DNA from: Shewanella sp. KX20019
Lineage (GTDB): Bacteria > Pseudomonadota > Gammaproteobacteria > Enterobacterales > Shewanellaceae
Length of the DNA stretch: 64,000 bases
Direction: 5' to 3'
NCBI RefSeq assembly: GCF_016757755.1
Contig: NZ_CP068437.1
Span: forward strand, 3,844,001 to 3,908,000
A program made the position numbers and the translations under genes. Numbering within the stretch: the first letter of the stretch is position 1; every line of letters begins with the position of its first letter. The notes below the pieces were generated by a model. It was not told the origin of the DNA, searched no databases, and saw only the letters and a program-made list of their open reading frames with translations. Positions 36,362-46,395 of the stretch are shown in pieces.

Positions 36362-37261
36362 TTATGGCGTCTGGCTAATCGGTTCCACTTTATAATGCTC
36401 CCCACTAACCTTCAGGAGTTCCGGTAAGCAAGTGCCCACCGAGATAGAAGATATAGTGCCAATTACAATGCCTAAAAACATAGCGATGGAAAAGCCTTCC
36501 AATGGTGCGCCCCCCATACTCCATAATGCAGCAACTGTAATTAAGGTAGTGCCACTCGTGACCATTGTGCGCGATAACGTTGCTTTTACAGCACTACTGC
36601 AAATTTGCTCGATCGCCATTTTGGGCTTTGCTATCAATATTTCTCTAATCCTGTCAGCTATGACTATCGAGTCGTTTAACGAGTAACCTAGGATGGCTAA
36701 TACTGCCGCTAAAATAGTTAAATTAAATTCCATTTGAGTGAGTGAGAAAAATGCCAAAACAAATACCACATCATGGAACAAGGCTAATAGTGCACCACTA
36801 GCGAGCCGCCATTCGAATCGAAAACTTAAATAGGCAAGGATACAAAGCATTGCAACCAATAGGGCTACGCCACCTTGCTCCGCAAGCTCCTGACCGATTT
36901 GCGAACCAACAATACTTGAATTAAGCACTTCAACATTATTGCTTAACGGTGCAAATATACTGGCCATATCGGTACTTGATTCAGCATCAACCTTACTATA
37001 CCTAAGCACCCAGCGTCCTGCCTCTCCGGCAGAGATAACGCTCACCTCTTGAGCTGAATGCTCAGCCAACAGCTGGCTTATCTGAGAGGCCTTAATCCTA
37101 CTATCAAGCTTTACCTCGGTTACGACCCCACCCGTAAAATCCAAGCCCCAGTTAAAACCGTTACTCACTATAATGGCGATAGAGGAGATCATGATTATTA
37201 AAGACAGCAAACTTGATAGGTAACGGGCTTTAGTTAACTTACTCATATTGATTAATTTCAT
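36362..37261 (-). CDS. secF: protein translocase subunit SecF (paralogue without yajC)
   Basis: 299 aa, slightly shorter than E. coli SecF (323). Membrane protein with six helices; FNWGLDFTGGVVTEVKL near the N-terminus and GYSLNDSIVIADRIRE with the conserved D/R of the proton path are present. Works with SecD to pull proteins through SecYEG using the proton gradient. One nt after secD. The pair lies alone between yhbY and a small secreted-protein gene, with no yajC or tgt. Confidence 0.93.
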   Translation of the reverse strand: MKLINMSKLTKARYLSSLLSLIIMISSIAIIVSNGFNWGLDFTGGVVTEVKLDSRIKASQISQLLAEHSAQEVSVISAGEAGRWVLRYSKVDAESSTDMASIFAPLSNNVEVLNSSIVGSQIGQELAEQGGVALLVAMLCILAYLSFRFEWRLASGALLALFHDVVFVLAFFSLTQMEFNLTILAAVLAILGYSLNDSIVIADRIREILIAKPKMAIEQICSSAVKATLSRTMVTSGTTLITVAALWSMGGAPLEGFSIAMFLGIVIGTISSISVGTCLPELLKVSGEHYKVEPISQTP

Positions 37262-37262
37262 C

Positions 37263-39077
37263 TTATACCTTCACATCGCGGTTAAAATCGCGGCCATAAA
37301 GCCAATTCACTAGTGCTCTAGAAGCAAAAATACCGGTAAACATGCTGGTTAATAAGCCTAGCCCTAAGGTCAAGGCAAAACCTTGAATGGGGCCATTGCC
37401 AATGGAATACAGCACGACAGCCGTAATCATGGTGGTAAAGTTAGCATCTAAAATGGTTGAAAATGCGCTATCAAACCCCTTATCAATTGCATGAGCAAAG
37501 CTGCTGCCCTCCTTTAATTTGTCTTTAATTCTTTCAAATATAAGCACATTGGTATCGACCGCCATACCAACTGTTAAGACCAATCCAGCGATTCCCGGTA
37601 GGGTCAACACCGCCCCAGGAATGAGTGCTAGCAACCCAAATAGCACGACCATATTGGAGATCAATGCCACATTCGCTATCCAGCCTAAACGGCGGTACCA
37701 AAGCCCCATAAACAGCAAAGTGATGGCCATGCCTAGTGCAAGTGCGGAGAATCCGTTAGTGATATTTTCCTCGCCTAAACTCGGGCCTATCGTACGCTCC
37801 TCCACTATAGTCACCGGTGCAGTCATAGATCCCGCCCTAAGCAATAATGCCAGCTGCTGCGCACTGGCATAGTCGCCAGCACCTGTAATGCTAAAACGGT
37901 CCCCCAATTGAGACTGAATTGTTGCCACACTAATCACTTCAGTGGTTTGGCTAATTTTGCCTTTATCGTCTCGGCTATATTCACTGTACGATGTCGCCAT
38001 CGGCTTACCGATATTCGCACGAGAAAAATCAGACATCATTTTGCCGCCTTCACGATCAAGGTGGATCACCACTTCAGGCAGCCCCATCTCACCTGATTGA
38101 GCTCTAGCATCTACAATGTGTTCACCGCCTAACACTGCCCGCCTGGCTACAGATACAGACCCGCCTTGGTCATCTTTTAAAGTTTTGGAATTAATCGAAT
38201 CTGGTTGCATGACCTGATAAAAAGCTAAACTCGCAGTCGCACCAATCACAGATTTAGCCGCTGCTGGGTCTTGAATACCTGGCAGTTCGATGCGAATGCG
38301 CTGCTCTCCTTGACGCTGGACTAGCGCCTCGGTGATCCCCAACTGCTCAATTCGGCTGCGCATAATCTGCAGATTTTGCTTAACGGTCAGATCTCGAATA
38401 TTAATCTTCTCACTATCAGACAGTTTAATATTAAGTGAATTGCCTCCAGAGTTGGTCGTTTGCCAATGAGGATATTGCTTATTAATAAACTGACGCAGCG
38501 CTTGCCTGTGACTAACTTTTGATGTTGAGATCAGCACGCTGTCACCAACCAACTGTTGAACTGTAACGCCATAGAACGACTCTTCTCGTACGAACTGTCT
38601 AATCGATTCAACAAAGGTGTTGTAGTGCAGTTGATAAACAGGCTCAATTTCGACATCCAGTAAAAACTGCACTCCCCCTCTAAGGTCTAAGCCTAGTTTT
38701 ATCGGTGAAAAACCTAAAGACAACAGCCAGTTTGGAGCTGAAGGCGCTAACGTTAATGTTAGCTCCGATGGGTTCTCTACTTGCTCCGCAAGTAGAGATT
38801 TAACTTGAGCTTGTTGCGAATTATCCTCTAACACAACCAAGGTTTGACCTTTAGACTGGTCAATGCGCTTAACACCTATGCCTTTGGAGACTAATTGTTG
38901 ATGTAATACTAAAGCGTCTGTCTTTAGGCCCGCTTCCCTGCTCACTTGAATTGCAGCATCTTCACCATAAAAAGTCGGCAATGCGCTGAATAACATAATG
39001 GTGATAGTGACCACTAACAACACATATTTCCATGCACTGTAATGGTTTAAAATTGTCGCTTTATTCTGTTTTCTCAT
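37263..39077 (-). CDS. secD: protein translocase subunit SecD (paralogue without yajC)
   Basis: 604 aa. N-terminal helix (about 15-35), a large periplasmic P1 region with LGLDLRGGVQFLLDV, then five C-terminal helices containing LTVGMAVDTNVLIFERIKDKLK and ALTLGLGLLTSMFTGIFASR. The ATG at 39075-39077 is the family-like start; 20 codons upstream are open but unlike SecD, and the ribosome site is weak. Most gammaproteobacteria carry secDF beside yajC; this unlinked copy suggests a second set elsewhere in the genome (inference). Confidence 0.92.
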   Translation of the reverse strand: MRKQNKATILNHYSAWKYVLLVVTITIMLFSALPTFYGEDAAIQVSREAGLKTDALVLHQQLVSKGIGVKRIDQSKGQTLVVLEDNSQQAQVKSLLAEQVENPSELTLTLAPSAPNWLLSLGFSPIKLGLDLRGGVQFLLDVEIEPVYQLHYNTFVESIRQFVREESFYGVTVQQLVGDSVLISTSKVSHRQALRQFINKQYPHWQTTNSGGNSLNIKLSDSEKINIRDLTVKQNLQIMRSRIEQLGITEALVQRQGEQRIRIELPGIQDPAAAKSVIGATASLAFYQVMQPDSINSKTLKDDQGGSVSVARRAVLGGEHIVDARAQSGEMGLPEVVIHLDREGGKMMSDFSRANIGKPMATSYSEYSRDDKGKISQTTEVISVATIQSQLGDRFSITGAGDYASAQQLALLLRAGSMTAPVTIVEERTIGPSLGEENITNGFSALALGMAITLLFMGLWYRRLGWIANVALISNMVVLFGLLALIPGAVLTLPGIAGLVLTVGMAVDTNVLIFERIKDKLKEGSSFAHAIDKGFDSAFSTILDANFTTMITAVVLYSIGNGPIQGFALTLGLGLLTSMFTGIFASRALVNWLYGRDFNRDVKV

Positions 39078-39388
39078 ACTGTATTGCTCTTTATATTCAC
39101 TAAAAACGCGAAAAAAGTTCTGCTCCACATCAATCAACCAATCTACTTTTCAAGCAGACTCTAATTGAGTAGTGCAGCAGTAATAACTATCAAAGACTGG
39201 GCTTTATGGTTAACGAATCGAGTTTAATCACACCTCAACAGTAAAGCGCCACAACAGATCCAAGGGCACTCGATTCAAAACACAACCTGTAATGAATACA
39301 CAAGCACACTTCCTAATGTATAAAGCTTAAGCTTCATACACTGCTATAAAATGTTGTTGATAGTTAAGCCTGAAACGGCTATCGGGAT
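39078..39388. other. intergenic, no clear feature
   Basis: 311 nt between the small secreted-protein gene and secD. It should hold the secD promoter, but I see no convincing -35/-10 pair and no strong hairpin. A short AAGCTTAAGCTT palindrome is present near 39327. Confidence 0.4.
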
Positions 39389-39928
39389 TTAGCTAATGGA
39401 GCGAGTATGGGATAAACGATATAAAAGATTGGATTCTTTCCATGCGGAAAGCCTAAAAGATGATCCACCAACATGTAGTTGCCAATCTACCGCTGGTGCA
39501 AAGTCCATGCGATAACCAACGGTTAAAGAGGGAACTGGTGGTGAGACAAATTCAAATGCGAGTCGGTAATCTGGTCGACTTTGCAGCCGCTCATGTTGCG
39601 CAAAGCTCATAAAGCGCTGAGAGACGAGTGGCGCATACTCTGAACTATGGCCCTCTGTTTGCTTTAGATGCCGACCTTGTAAATTATCTTCTATTTTTAA
39701 GGGCGTTTTTGCTGAAGGCTCCAACAGAGTTAGAATCAAGGGAGCTTCAATGTCCAAATCTTGAACAGATAGGCTCTGCACATTGACCTGTTCATCTGCT
39801 GTAGTGAGTGCAGGTTGTTGGGTATGGGTATGGTTTTGGTTTTGTTCAGATGCACTTGCAGACATAGGTGTGAGAAATAATCCCCCCATGAACAACAAAA
39901 TAAATCCAAACCGCCAAAATAACTGCAC
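39389..39928 (-). CDS. small secreted hypothetical protein
   Basis: 179 aa, not recognised. A signal peptide (about 1-27, cleavage after SASA) is followed by a His/Gln/Thr-rich linker (28-45) and a polar body with VQSLSVQDLDIEAPLILTLL. The C-terminal part (LTVGYRMDFAPAVDWQLHVGG) has alternating hydrophobic residues suggestive of beta strands. Likely periplasmic or outer-membrane-associated. It lies upstream of secD in the same direction, 311 nt away, so it is probably a separate unit. Confidence 0.6.
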   Translation of the reverse strand: MQLFWRFGFILLFMGGLFLTPMSASASEQNQNHTHTQQPALTTADEQVNVQSLSVQDLDIEAPLILTLLEPSAKTPLKIEDNLQGRHLKQTEGHSSEYAPLVSQRFMSFAQHERLQSRPDYRLAFEFVSPPVPSLTVGYRMDFAPAVDWQLHVGGSSFRLSAWKESNLLYRLSHTRSIS

Positions 39929-40037
39929 TAATTGCTGCCTACGCCAAGTATATCTATTGAGGCTTATATACTAAGCGTAGAACTCAGCTTATACAAACTT
40001 TTAATGGCATCGGTACAAAGTGCCCATAAACGCCCAT

Positions 40038-40060
40038 AAAAAAACCGCTAAAAAGCGGTC
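40038..40060 (-). terminator. terminator after greA
   Basis: Stem ACCGC/GCGGT with a T run of seven on the minus strand, 25 nt past greA. Confidence 0.8.
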
Positions 40061-40084
40061 TTATTTACTATCTAATAAATTAAC

Positions 40085-40561
40085 TTAGATATATTCGACT
40101 TTAACAATCTCAAAATCGTTGGTGCCGCCGGGTGTGGTAATAGAGATCTCATCATCTACGCTTTTGCCCACTAAACCACGAGCGATAGGCGAGCTCACTG
40201 ACAATAAATTCTCTTTCACATTAGCTTCATCTTCACCCACAATGCGATAAGTGACCTCTTCATCGGTATCGATGTTTAAGATAGTCACAGTGGTACCGAA
40301 AATAACGCGTCCAGTATTAGGCATTACCGTTACATCAATAATCTGTGCATGAGACAATTTGCCTTCGATATCGCGAACGCGGGCTTCACATAGCCCCTGC
40401 TCTTCTCGAGCAGCATGATATTCAGCGTTTTCTTTTAAATCACCAAGCTCACGAGCTTCACCGATTGCCTGTGCAATTTTCGGACGACGATCAAATTTCA
40501 AAATTTCTAACTCTTGGCGCAATCTATCTGCACCGACGACAGTCATTGGAACCTTACTCAT
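40085..40561 (-). CDS. greA: transcription elongation factor GreA
   Basis: 158 aa, exact family length. Stimulates transcript cleavage in backtracked RNA polymerase. N-terminal coiled coil with RRPKIAQAIGEARELGDLKENAEYHAAREEQG, whose acidic tip residues (GDLKEN) reach the active site, and a C-terminal FKBP-like domain ending in a short KVEYI. Downstream of the carAB block by 357 nt, as a single gene. Confidence 0.97.
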   Translation of the reverse strand: MSKVPMTVVGADRLRQELEILKFDRRPKIAQAIGEARELGDLKENAEYHAAREEQGLCEARVRDIEGKLSHAQIIDVTVMPNTGRVIFGTTVTILNIDTDEEVTYRIVGEDEANVKENLLSVSSPIARGLVGKSVDDEISITTPGGTNDFEIVKVEYI

Positions 40562-40918
40562 AAGCTTCTTTCGTCTCCTTTAAAACAAAAGCAGGCCTCG
40601 CTGACGGGTTAATTTGTCAACGTGGCTATAATCTGTGGAATTGCGCTATTGTAAACGCTGAGGGCAAATGTTGCACCCTAGGAATCTATAGAGCTTACTC
40701 AACCTTGAGGGGAGTTGCTAGCAAAGTCAGATAAATTTTTATTAACCGAGATTCCCTTCACTAAATTTACTTGATGGCCTCAACCAGCAGTGCGTAAGTT
40801 TGCCATTTATCCTTGCCCTATTCTTCGGTTGATTTTCGACTCTTTAGTTTTAGCGTAACCGTGTAAATATTTCATAAAAAAGGCCGCAATAATGCGGCCT
40901 TTTCAGCGTCACTAAATA
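40562..40918. other. intergenic between carB and greA
   Basis: 357 nt. Contains the carB terminator (40875-40903). The remainder must include the greA promoter, but no confident hexamer pair is visible on the minus strand. Confidence 0.4.
40875..40903 (-). terminator. terminator after carB
   Basis: Stem AAAAGGCCGCA/TGCGGCCTTTT with a 4-nt loop and six T on the minus strand. Confidence 0.9.
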
Positions 40919-43900
40919 TTACTTAGCAATACGTTTATGCAGCTCTTGCACTGAAGACACGTTGGTACGGTCATCGGCAGCATGGGCCATACACGTTGCA
41001 AATGCAGCATTCAATGTCGTGGTGTAGTTCACTTTATAACGCAGTGCACCGCGGCGAAGCTGACGCGAATCTTCAATCGCCTTACGACCTTCAGTTGTAT
41101 TAACAATGTAGGTGTATTCGCCATTCTTAATACGGTCAAGAATATGCGGACGACCTTCGTGTACCTTGTTTACTAGGCGTGGGTTAATACCCGCTTCACC
41201 TAAGATAACCGCAGTACCGTGAGTCGCATCGATCTCATAACCCAGTTCAATCAACTTAGCGGCTAAATCAGCAACGCGCGCTTTATCACTGTTACGAACA
41301 GACAGTAATGCACGGCCAGACTTAGGCACTTCAGACGTCGCACCAAGCTGTGCTTTAGCATAAGCCTCGGCAAACGTGTCACCAACACCCATCACTTCAC
41401 CTGTTGAGCGCATTTCAGGACCGAGTAATGGATCTACACCTGGGAATTTGTTAAACGGCAACACCACTTCTTTCACAGAGAAAAACGGCGGAATGACTTC
41501 CTCAGTAAAGTTCTGTGACTTAAGGCTTTGACCCGCCATAACACGTGCGGCAATCTTAGCTAACGGGATGCCAGTCGCTTTCGATACGAAAGGAACAGTA
41601 CGTGCAGCACGCGGATTAACTTCGATCATGTAGATCTCATTATCCTTAACCGCAAACTGTACGTTCATCAATCCGATAACACCTAATTCCATCGCCAACT
41701 TGCCCACTTGCTCACGCATGCGGTCTTGAATATCTTGGCTTAAGCTGTATGGCGGCAATGAGCAACCAGAGTCACCAGAGTGAACCCCCGCTTGTTCGAT
41801 ATGCTCCATGATGGAACCGATAACAACCGTCTCACCATCACAAACAGCATCGATATCAACTTCAATCGCGTTATCAAGGAATCTATCGAGCAATACAGGT
41901 GATGCATTTGACACACTCACCGCTTCATTGAAATAACGACGCAGATCTTGCTCGTCATAAACAATCTCCATTGCGCGGCCACCCAATACATAAGATGGAC
42001 GAACAACGAGCGGATAACCGATACGCTCTCCAGAAATAACAGCACCTTCAACGGTAGTCACTGTGTCATTTTCTGGCTGCTTCATGTTCAAACGCTCAAT
42101 CGCTTGCTGGAAACGCTCACGGTCTTCTGCACGGTCGATTGCATCAGGGCTTGTACCAATAATGGGTACGCCTGCAGCTTCTAAATCACGCGCCAATTTG
42201 AGCGGTGTTTGTCCACCGTACTGCACGATAACGCCTTTTGGCTTTTCGATACGGACGATTTCAAGCACATCTTCAAAGGTAATCGACTCAAAATATAGAC
42301 GGTCTGAAGTGTCATAATCGGTCGATACCGTTTCAGGGTTACAGTTAACCATGATGGTCTCGTACCCGTCTTCACGTAGCGCTAGCGCTGCGTGGACACA
42401 ACAGTAATCAAACTCAATACCTTGACCAATTCTGTTTGGTCCGCCACCCAACACCATGATTTTGTCACGATTTGATGGGTTAGCTTCGCACTCTTCTTCA
42501 TAAGTTGAGTACATATATGCAGTATCAGTCGCGAACTCAGCCGCGCAAGTATCAACACGCTTGTATACAGGGTGAATTTCAAAACGAGTACGCAGTTTAC
42601 GCACCTCAGACTCGCTCACTCCAGCTAGCGCTGCTAAACGAGAATCGGCAAAACCTTTACGCTTAAGCTTACGCAATGCGTCTGCATTTAACCCTGCAAG
42701 ACCTGCTTCAGCCACCTGAGCTTCAGACTTAAGTAAGTCTTCAAGTTGTACTAGGAACCATGGGTCGATATTGGTTAACGCAAAAATATCATCAACTGAT
42801 AAACCGCTGCGGAATGCATCGGCGATATACCAAATACGCTCAGCACCCGGCTCTTTTAGCTCATGGCGAATGCGCGACATAGCATCAGGTTCAGTGATGT
42901 CGATTTCAGGGCAAAGACCATTTTTACCGACTTCAAGACCACGTAGAGCTTTTTGCAGTGACTCTTGGAAAGTACGGCCAATTGCCATCACTTCACCAAC
43001 AGACTTCATTTGAGTGGTTAGACGGTCGTTAGCACCAGCAAACTTTTCAAAGTTAAAACGAGGTATTTTAGTGACAACGTAATCGATGGCTGGCTCAAAT
43101 GACGCAGGAGTCGCTCCACCAGTAATGTCGTTACTCAGCTCATCGAGTGTAAAACCAACTGCCAGCTTGGCTGCAATCTTAGCGATTGGGAAACCTGTCG
43201 CCTTTGATGCCAATGCAGATGAACGCGATACACGTGGGTTCATCTCGATGATAACCATGCGGCCATCTTCGGGGTTGATACCAAACTGTACGTTAGATCC
43301 ACCAGTTTCAACACCAATCTCACGCAAAACAGCCAGTGATGCATTACGCATCAATTGGTACTCTTTATCCGTAAGTGTTTGGGCTGGAGCGACTGTGATT
43401 GAATCCCCCGTATGCACACCCATTGGGTCGAAGTTTTCAATGGCACAGACAATGATACAGTTATCATTACGGTCACGTACCACTTCCATTTCGTACTCTT
43501 TCCAACCAATCAAAGATTCGTCGATAAGGAGTTCACTGGTTGGCGATAACTCAAGACCTTGAGAACAGATATCCTCAAACTCTTCTTTGTTATAAGCGAT
43601 ACCACCGCCACTGCCGCCCATGGTAAATGATGGACGAATAATACATGGATAGCCGACTTCAGCTTGTACGGCGCGAGCTTCATCCATGTTATGCGCAATA
43701 CCTGCACGAGGACATTCTAGCCCAATCGCCTTCATCGCTTTGTCAAAACGGCTACGGTCTTCCGCTTTATCGATAGCATCAGCAGTTGCGCCAATCATAT
43801 CGACGTTAAACTCTTTTAGTACGCCACGGCTTTCAAGCTCAAGTGCACAGTTAAGTGCAGTTTGGCCACCCATTGTTGGTAAGATCGCATCAGGGCGCTC

Positions 43901-44140
43901 TTTAGCAATAATGTTGCGTACAACTTCCCAGTGAATTGGCTCGATATAAGTTGCATCGGCCATCTCTGGATCTGTCATGATTGTTGCAGGGTTAGAGTTA
44001 ACAAGAATAACTCGATAACCCTCTTCGCGTAGGGCTTTACAGGCTTGAGCGCCTGAGTAGTCAAACTCACAGGCTTGACCAATAACAATTGGTCCAGCAC
44101 CTAGGATAAGAATACTCTTTATATCGGTACGTTTTGGCAT
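40919..44140 (-). CDS. carB: carbamoyl-phosphate synthase large subunit
   Basis: 1073 aa, family length. Makes carbamoyl phosphate for arginine and pyrimidines from glutamine-derived ammonia, bicarbonate and two ATP. Two homologous halves each carry an ATP-grasp domain (about 1-400 and 553-930), an oligomerisation segment sits between, and the C-terminal MGS-like domain (about 935-1073) binds effectors such as UMP and ornithine. 28 nt after carA. Confidence 0.98.
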   Translation of the reverse strand: MPKRTDIKSILILGAGPIVIGQACEFDYSGAQACKALREEGYRVILVNSNPATIMTDPEMADATYIEPIHWEVVRNIIAKERPDAILPTMGGQTALNCALELESRGVLKEFNVDMIGATADAIDKAEDRSRFDKAMKAIGLECPRAGIAHNMDEARAVQAEVGYPCIIRPSFTMGGSGGGIAYNKEEFEDICSQGLELSPTSELLIDESLIGWKEYEMEVVRDRNDNCIIVCAIENFDPMGVHTGDSITVAPAQTLTDKEYQLMRNASLAVLREIGVETGGSNVQFGINPEDGRMVIIEMNPRVSRSSALASKATGFPIAKIAAKLAVGFTLDELSNDITGGATPASFEPAIDYVVTKIPRFNFEKFAGANDRLTTQMKSVGEVMAIGRTFQESLQKALRGLEVGKNGLCPEIDITEPDAMSRIRHELKEPGAERIWYIADAFRSGLSVDDIFALTNIDPWFLVQLEDLLKSEAQVAEAGLAGLNADALRKLKRKGFADSRLAALAGVSESEVRKLRTRFEIHPVYKRVDTCAAEFATDTAYMYSTYEEECEANPSNRDKIMVLGGGPNRIGQGIEFDYCCVHAALALREDGYETIMVNCNPETVSTDYDTSDRLYFESITFEDVLEIVRIEKPKGVIVQYGGQTPLKLARDLEAAGVPIIGTSPDAIDRAEDRERFQQAIERLNMKQPENDTVTTVEGAVISGERIGYPLVVRPSYVLGGRAMEIVYDEQDLRRYFNEAVSVSNASPVLLDRFLDNAIEVDIDAVCDGETVVIGSIMEHIEQAGVHSGDSGCSLPPYSLSQDIQDRMREQVGKLAMELGVIGLMNVQFAVKDNEIYMIEVNPRAARTVPFVSKATGIPLAKIAARVMAGQSLKSQNFTEEVIPPFFSVKEVVLPFNKFPGVDPLLGPEMRSTGEVMGVGDTFAEAYAKAQLGATSEVPKSGRALLSVRNSDKARVADLAAKLIELGYEIDATHGTAVILGEAGINPRLVNKVHEGRPHILDRIKNGEYTYIVNTTEGRKAIEDSRQLRRGALRYKVNYTTTLNAAFATCMAHAADDRTNVSSVQELHKRIAK

Positions 44141-44168
44141 TGCTTAAATCTTCTCCCGGATGAGGTTA

Positions 44169-45314
44169 CTACTTGGCGTTCTGGCGATACAGTTCAATCA
44201 AATCAATGAAGTGATTAAACAAAGGCGCAGCATCATGTGGTCCAGGGCTTGCCTCAGGGTGACCCTGAAAACTAAACGCTGGCTTATCAGTGAGATGAAT
44301 ACCTTGCAAAGAGCCATCAAACAATGACTTGTGAGTCACTTTGATATTGGCCGGCAGTGTTGATTCATCTGCAGCAAAACCGTGGTTTTGGCTGGTGATC
44401 ATCACATTGCCTTGCTCGATATTGCTCACTGGATGGTTTGCACCATGATGGCCAAATTTCATTTTTAAGGTTTTAGCGCCTGAGGCTAATGCTAATAACT
44501 GGTGACCTAAACAGATGCCAAAGACAGGAATATCAGTCTTCAAAATCTCTTGAATCGCAGCAATCGCATAATCACAAGGCTCTGGGTCACCAGGACCATT
44601 TGATAGGAAAATCCCATCTGGGTTCATCGCCAACACTTCCGATGCAGGTGTTTGTGCTGGTACCACTGTGACATCACAGCCACGGTCAACGAGCATGCGC
44701 AATATATTACGCTTAACACCATAATCATAAGCAACGACTTTATACTTAAGCTCAGCTTCAGTCTTATCTGACGGCAGGCCACCAACTAGACGCCAGCTAC
44801 CGCTGCGCCATTGATATGCTTCTGTGGTAGTTACTTCTTTGGCTAAGTCCATGCCTTTTAAACCAGGGAACGCTTTAGCTGCTGCTAGCGCTTTGGCTTC
44901 ATCCAAGTCACCCACAAGAATACATCCTGCTTGGGCGCCTTTTTCTCGTAAAATACGAGTCAATTTACGGGTATCAATATCCGCAATACCAACCACATTG
45001 TTGGCCTCTAAGTATTCACTTAAAGATTGCTGATTGCGGAAGTTACTTGCGATAAGCGGCAAGTCTCGAATAATCAGGCCACAAGCATGAACAGAAGACG
45101 ATTCAGTGTCTTCATCATTTGTGCCAGTATTACCAATATGTGGGTAAGTTAAAGTTACGATTTGACGTGAGTACGATGGATCAGTCAAAATTTCTTGGTA
45201 ACCAGTCATTGAAGTGTTAAATACCACTTCACCAACAGACATCCCTTCAGCACCAATTGCAGTGCCAGAAAAAACGGTTCCATCTTCAAGTACGAGTAAG
45301 GCAGACTTTGTCAA
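44169..45314 (-). CDS. carA: carbamoyl-phosphate synthase small subunit
   Basis: 381 aa. Glutamine amidotransferase class I subunit: catalytic Cys in VFGICLGHQLLAL and His/Glu in FQGHPEASPG. N-terminal domain starts TKSALLVLEDGTVFSG. I place the start at TTG (45312-45314): a strong GGAGG lies five bases upstream and the protein matches the family N-terminus. ATG codons 9 and 31 codons further up have no ribosome site. Cotranscribed with carB. Confidence 0.95.
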   Translation of the reverse strand: MTKSALLVLEDGTVFSGTAIGAEGMSVGEVVFNTSMTGYQEILTDPSYSRQIVTLTYPHIGNTGTNDEDTESSSVHACGLIIRDLPLIASNFRNQQSLSEYLEANNVVGIADIDTRKLTRILREKGAQAGCILVGDLDEAKALAAAKAFPGLKGMDLAKEVTTTEAYQWRSGSWRLVGGLPSDKTEAELKYKVVAYDYGVKRNILRMLVDRGCDVTVVPAQTPASEVLAMNPDGIFLSNGPGDPEPCDYAIAAIQEILKTDIPVFGICLGHQLLALASGAKTLKMKFGHHGANHPVSNIEQGNVMITSQNHGFAADESTLPANIKVTHKSLFDGSLQGIHLTDKPAFSFQGHPEASPGPHDAAPLFNHFIDLIELYRQNAK

Positions 45315-45484
45315 CGCGACCTCCGGAAAGAGCCAAGCCATTGAAATACAATGTTTTTTGTGTTTTTTTAAAATACCAACTTTCGCTAAAATACGAAATT
45401 TTGACAAATTCCGCCGATTTTATATGGAAAATTGCTATCCGTCTATAGCGGAACTGTGCTTTTATCAAAAATTACTGTTCGCGC

Positions 45485-45511
45485 AAAAAAAAACCGCTAA
45501 TCGCGGTTTTT
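45485..45511 (-). terminator. terminator after dapB
   Basis: Stem AACCGC/GCGGTT with a T run of nine on the minus strand, beginning 6 nt past the dapB stop. Confidence 0.85.
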
Positions 45512-45516
45512 AGTAT

Positions 45517-46332
45517 TTATTGTTTTAGGCCAAGGACTTGCTGCATATCATACAGACCAGAACCTTGAGCGCTGAGCCAGGAGGCGGCACGCATAGCACC
45601 ATTAGCAAAAGTCATTCGACTCGATGCTTTATGAGTAATTTCGAGTCGTTCACCAATATCGGCAAACAGTGCAGTATGTTCACCAACAATATCGCCTGCA
45701 CGTATGGTAGAAAAGCCAATGGTTTCTCTATCGCGCTCGCCAGTGATCCCTTCTCTGCCATATACGGCACATTTTTCAAGATCGCGACCTAAAGTTTCGG
45801 CGATAACTTCGCCCATTTTTAGCGCTGTGCCTGAAGGTGCGTCCTTCTTGTATCTGTGGTGACCTTCGATAATCTCGATATCGCTGTATTGACCCATTAC
45901 TTCTGCAGCAACTTCAAGTAGCTTCCACAATAAGTTAACACCGACGGCCATATTAGGTGCCATCACAATCGGCACTTGTGTAGAGTATGCTGAAATAAGC
46001 TCTTTTTGAGCTTGATTGAAACCTGTGGTGCCAATAACAATAGCTTTACCATGTTTAGCACACCACTCAGTATGGGTGACACTAGCCTCAGGCGATGTAA
46101 AGTCGATGAGTACATCAAAATCATCAACGGCCTTGTCTAGTGAATCGGTAATCGCAACATTCATTGCGCCCACACCTGCAAGTTCTCCAGCGTCAACACC
46201 CATCAACGTCGAACCCGCACGCTCAATCGCAGCGCCCAACAAAATAAGATCATTTTGTTTAGCCGCTTCAATAAGAGTTCGTCCCATACGACCACTGCCG
46301 CCGGTAATAGCCACTCTTACTTTTTCAGTCAT
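45517..46332 (-). CDS. dapB: 4-hydroxy-tetrahydrodipicolinate reductase
   Basis: 271 aa. NAD(P)H-dependent step of lysine/diaminopimelate synthesis. Nucleotide-binding VRVAITGGSGRMGR at the N-terminus, and the signature EIIEGHHRYKKDAPSGTALKMGE with the catalytic His and Lys. The start is ATG 46330-46332. Upstream of carAB, the same neighbourhood as in E. coli, but with its own terminator. Confidence 0.97.
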   Translation of the reverse strand: MTEKVRVAITGGSGRMGRTLIEAAKQNDLILLGAAIERAGSTLMGVDAGELAGVGAMNVAITDSLDKAVDDFDVLIDFTSPEASVTHTEWCAKHGKAIVIGTTGFNQAQKELISAYSTQVPIVMAPNMAVGVNLLWKLLEVAAEVMGQYSDIEIIEGHHRYKKDAPSGTALKMGEVIAETLGRDLEKCAVYGREGITGERDRETIGFSTIRAGDIVGEHTALFADIGERLEITHKASSRMTFANGAMRAASWLSAQGSGLYDMQQVLGLKQ

Positions 46333-46355
46333 CTCAGTCACTCCCTGCAAATGTC

Positions 46356-46387
46356 AAAAAAAAGCCTAAGGATTAACTTAGGCTTAT
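46356..46387 (-). terminator. terminator after the FKBP gene
   Basis: Stem AAGCCTAAG/CTTAGGCTT with a run of eight T on the minus strand. Confidence 0.88.
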
Positions 46388-46395
46388 TGTCTAAC

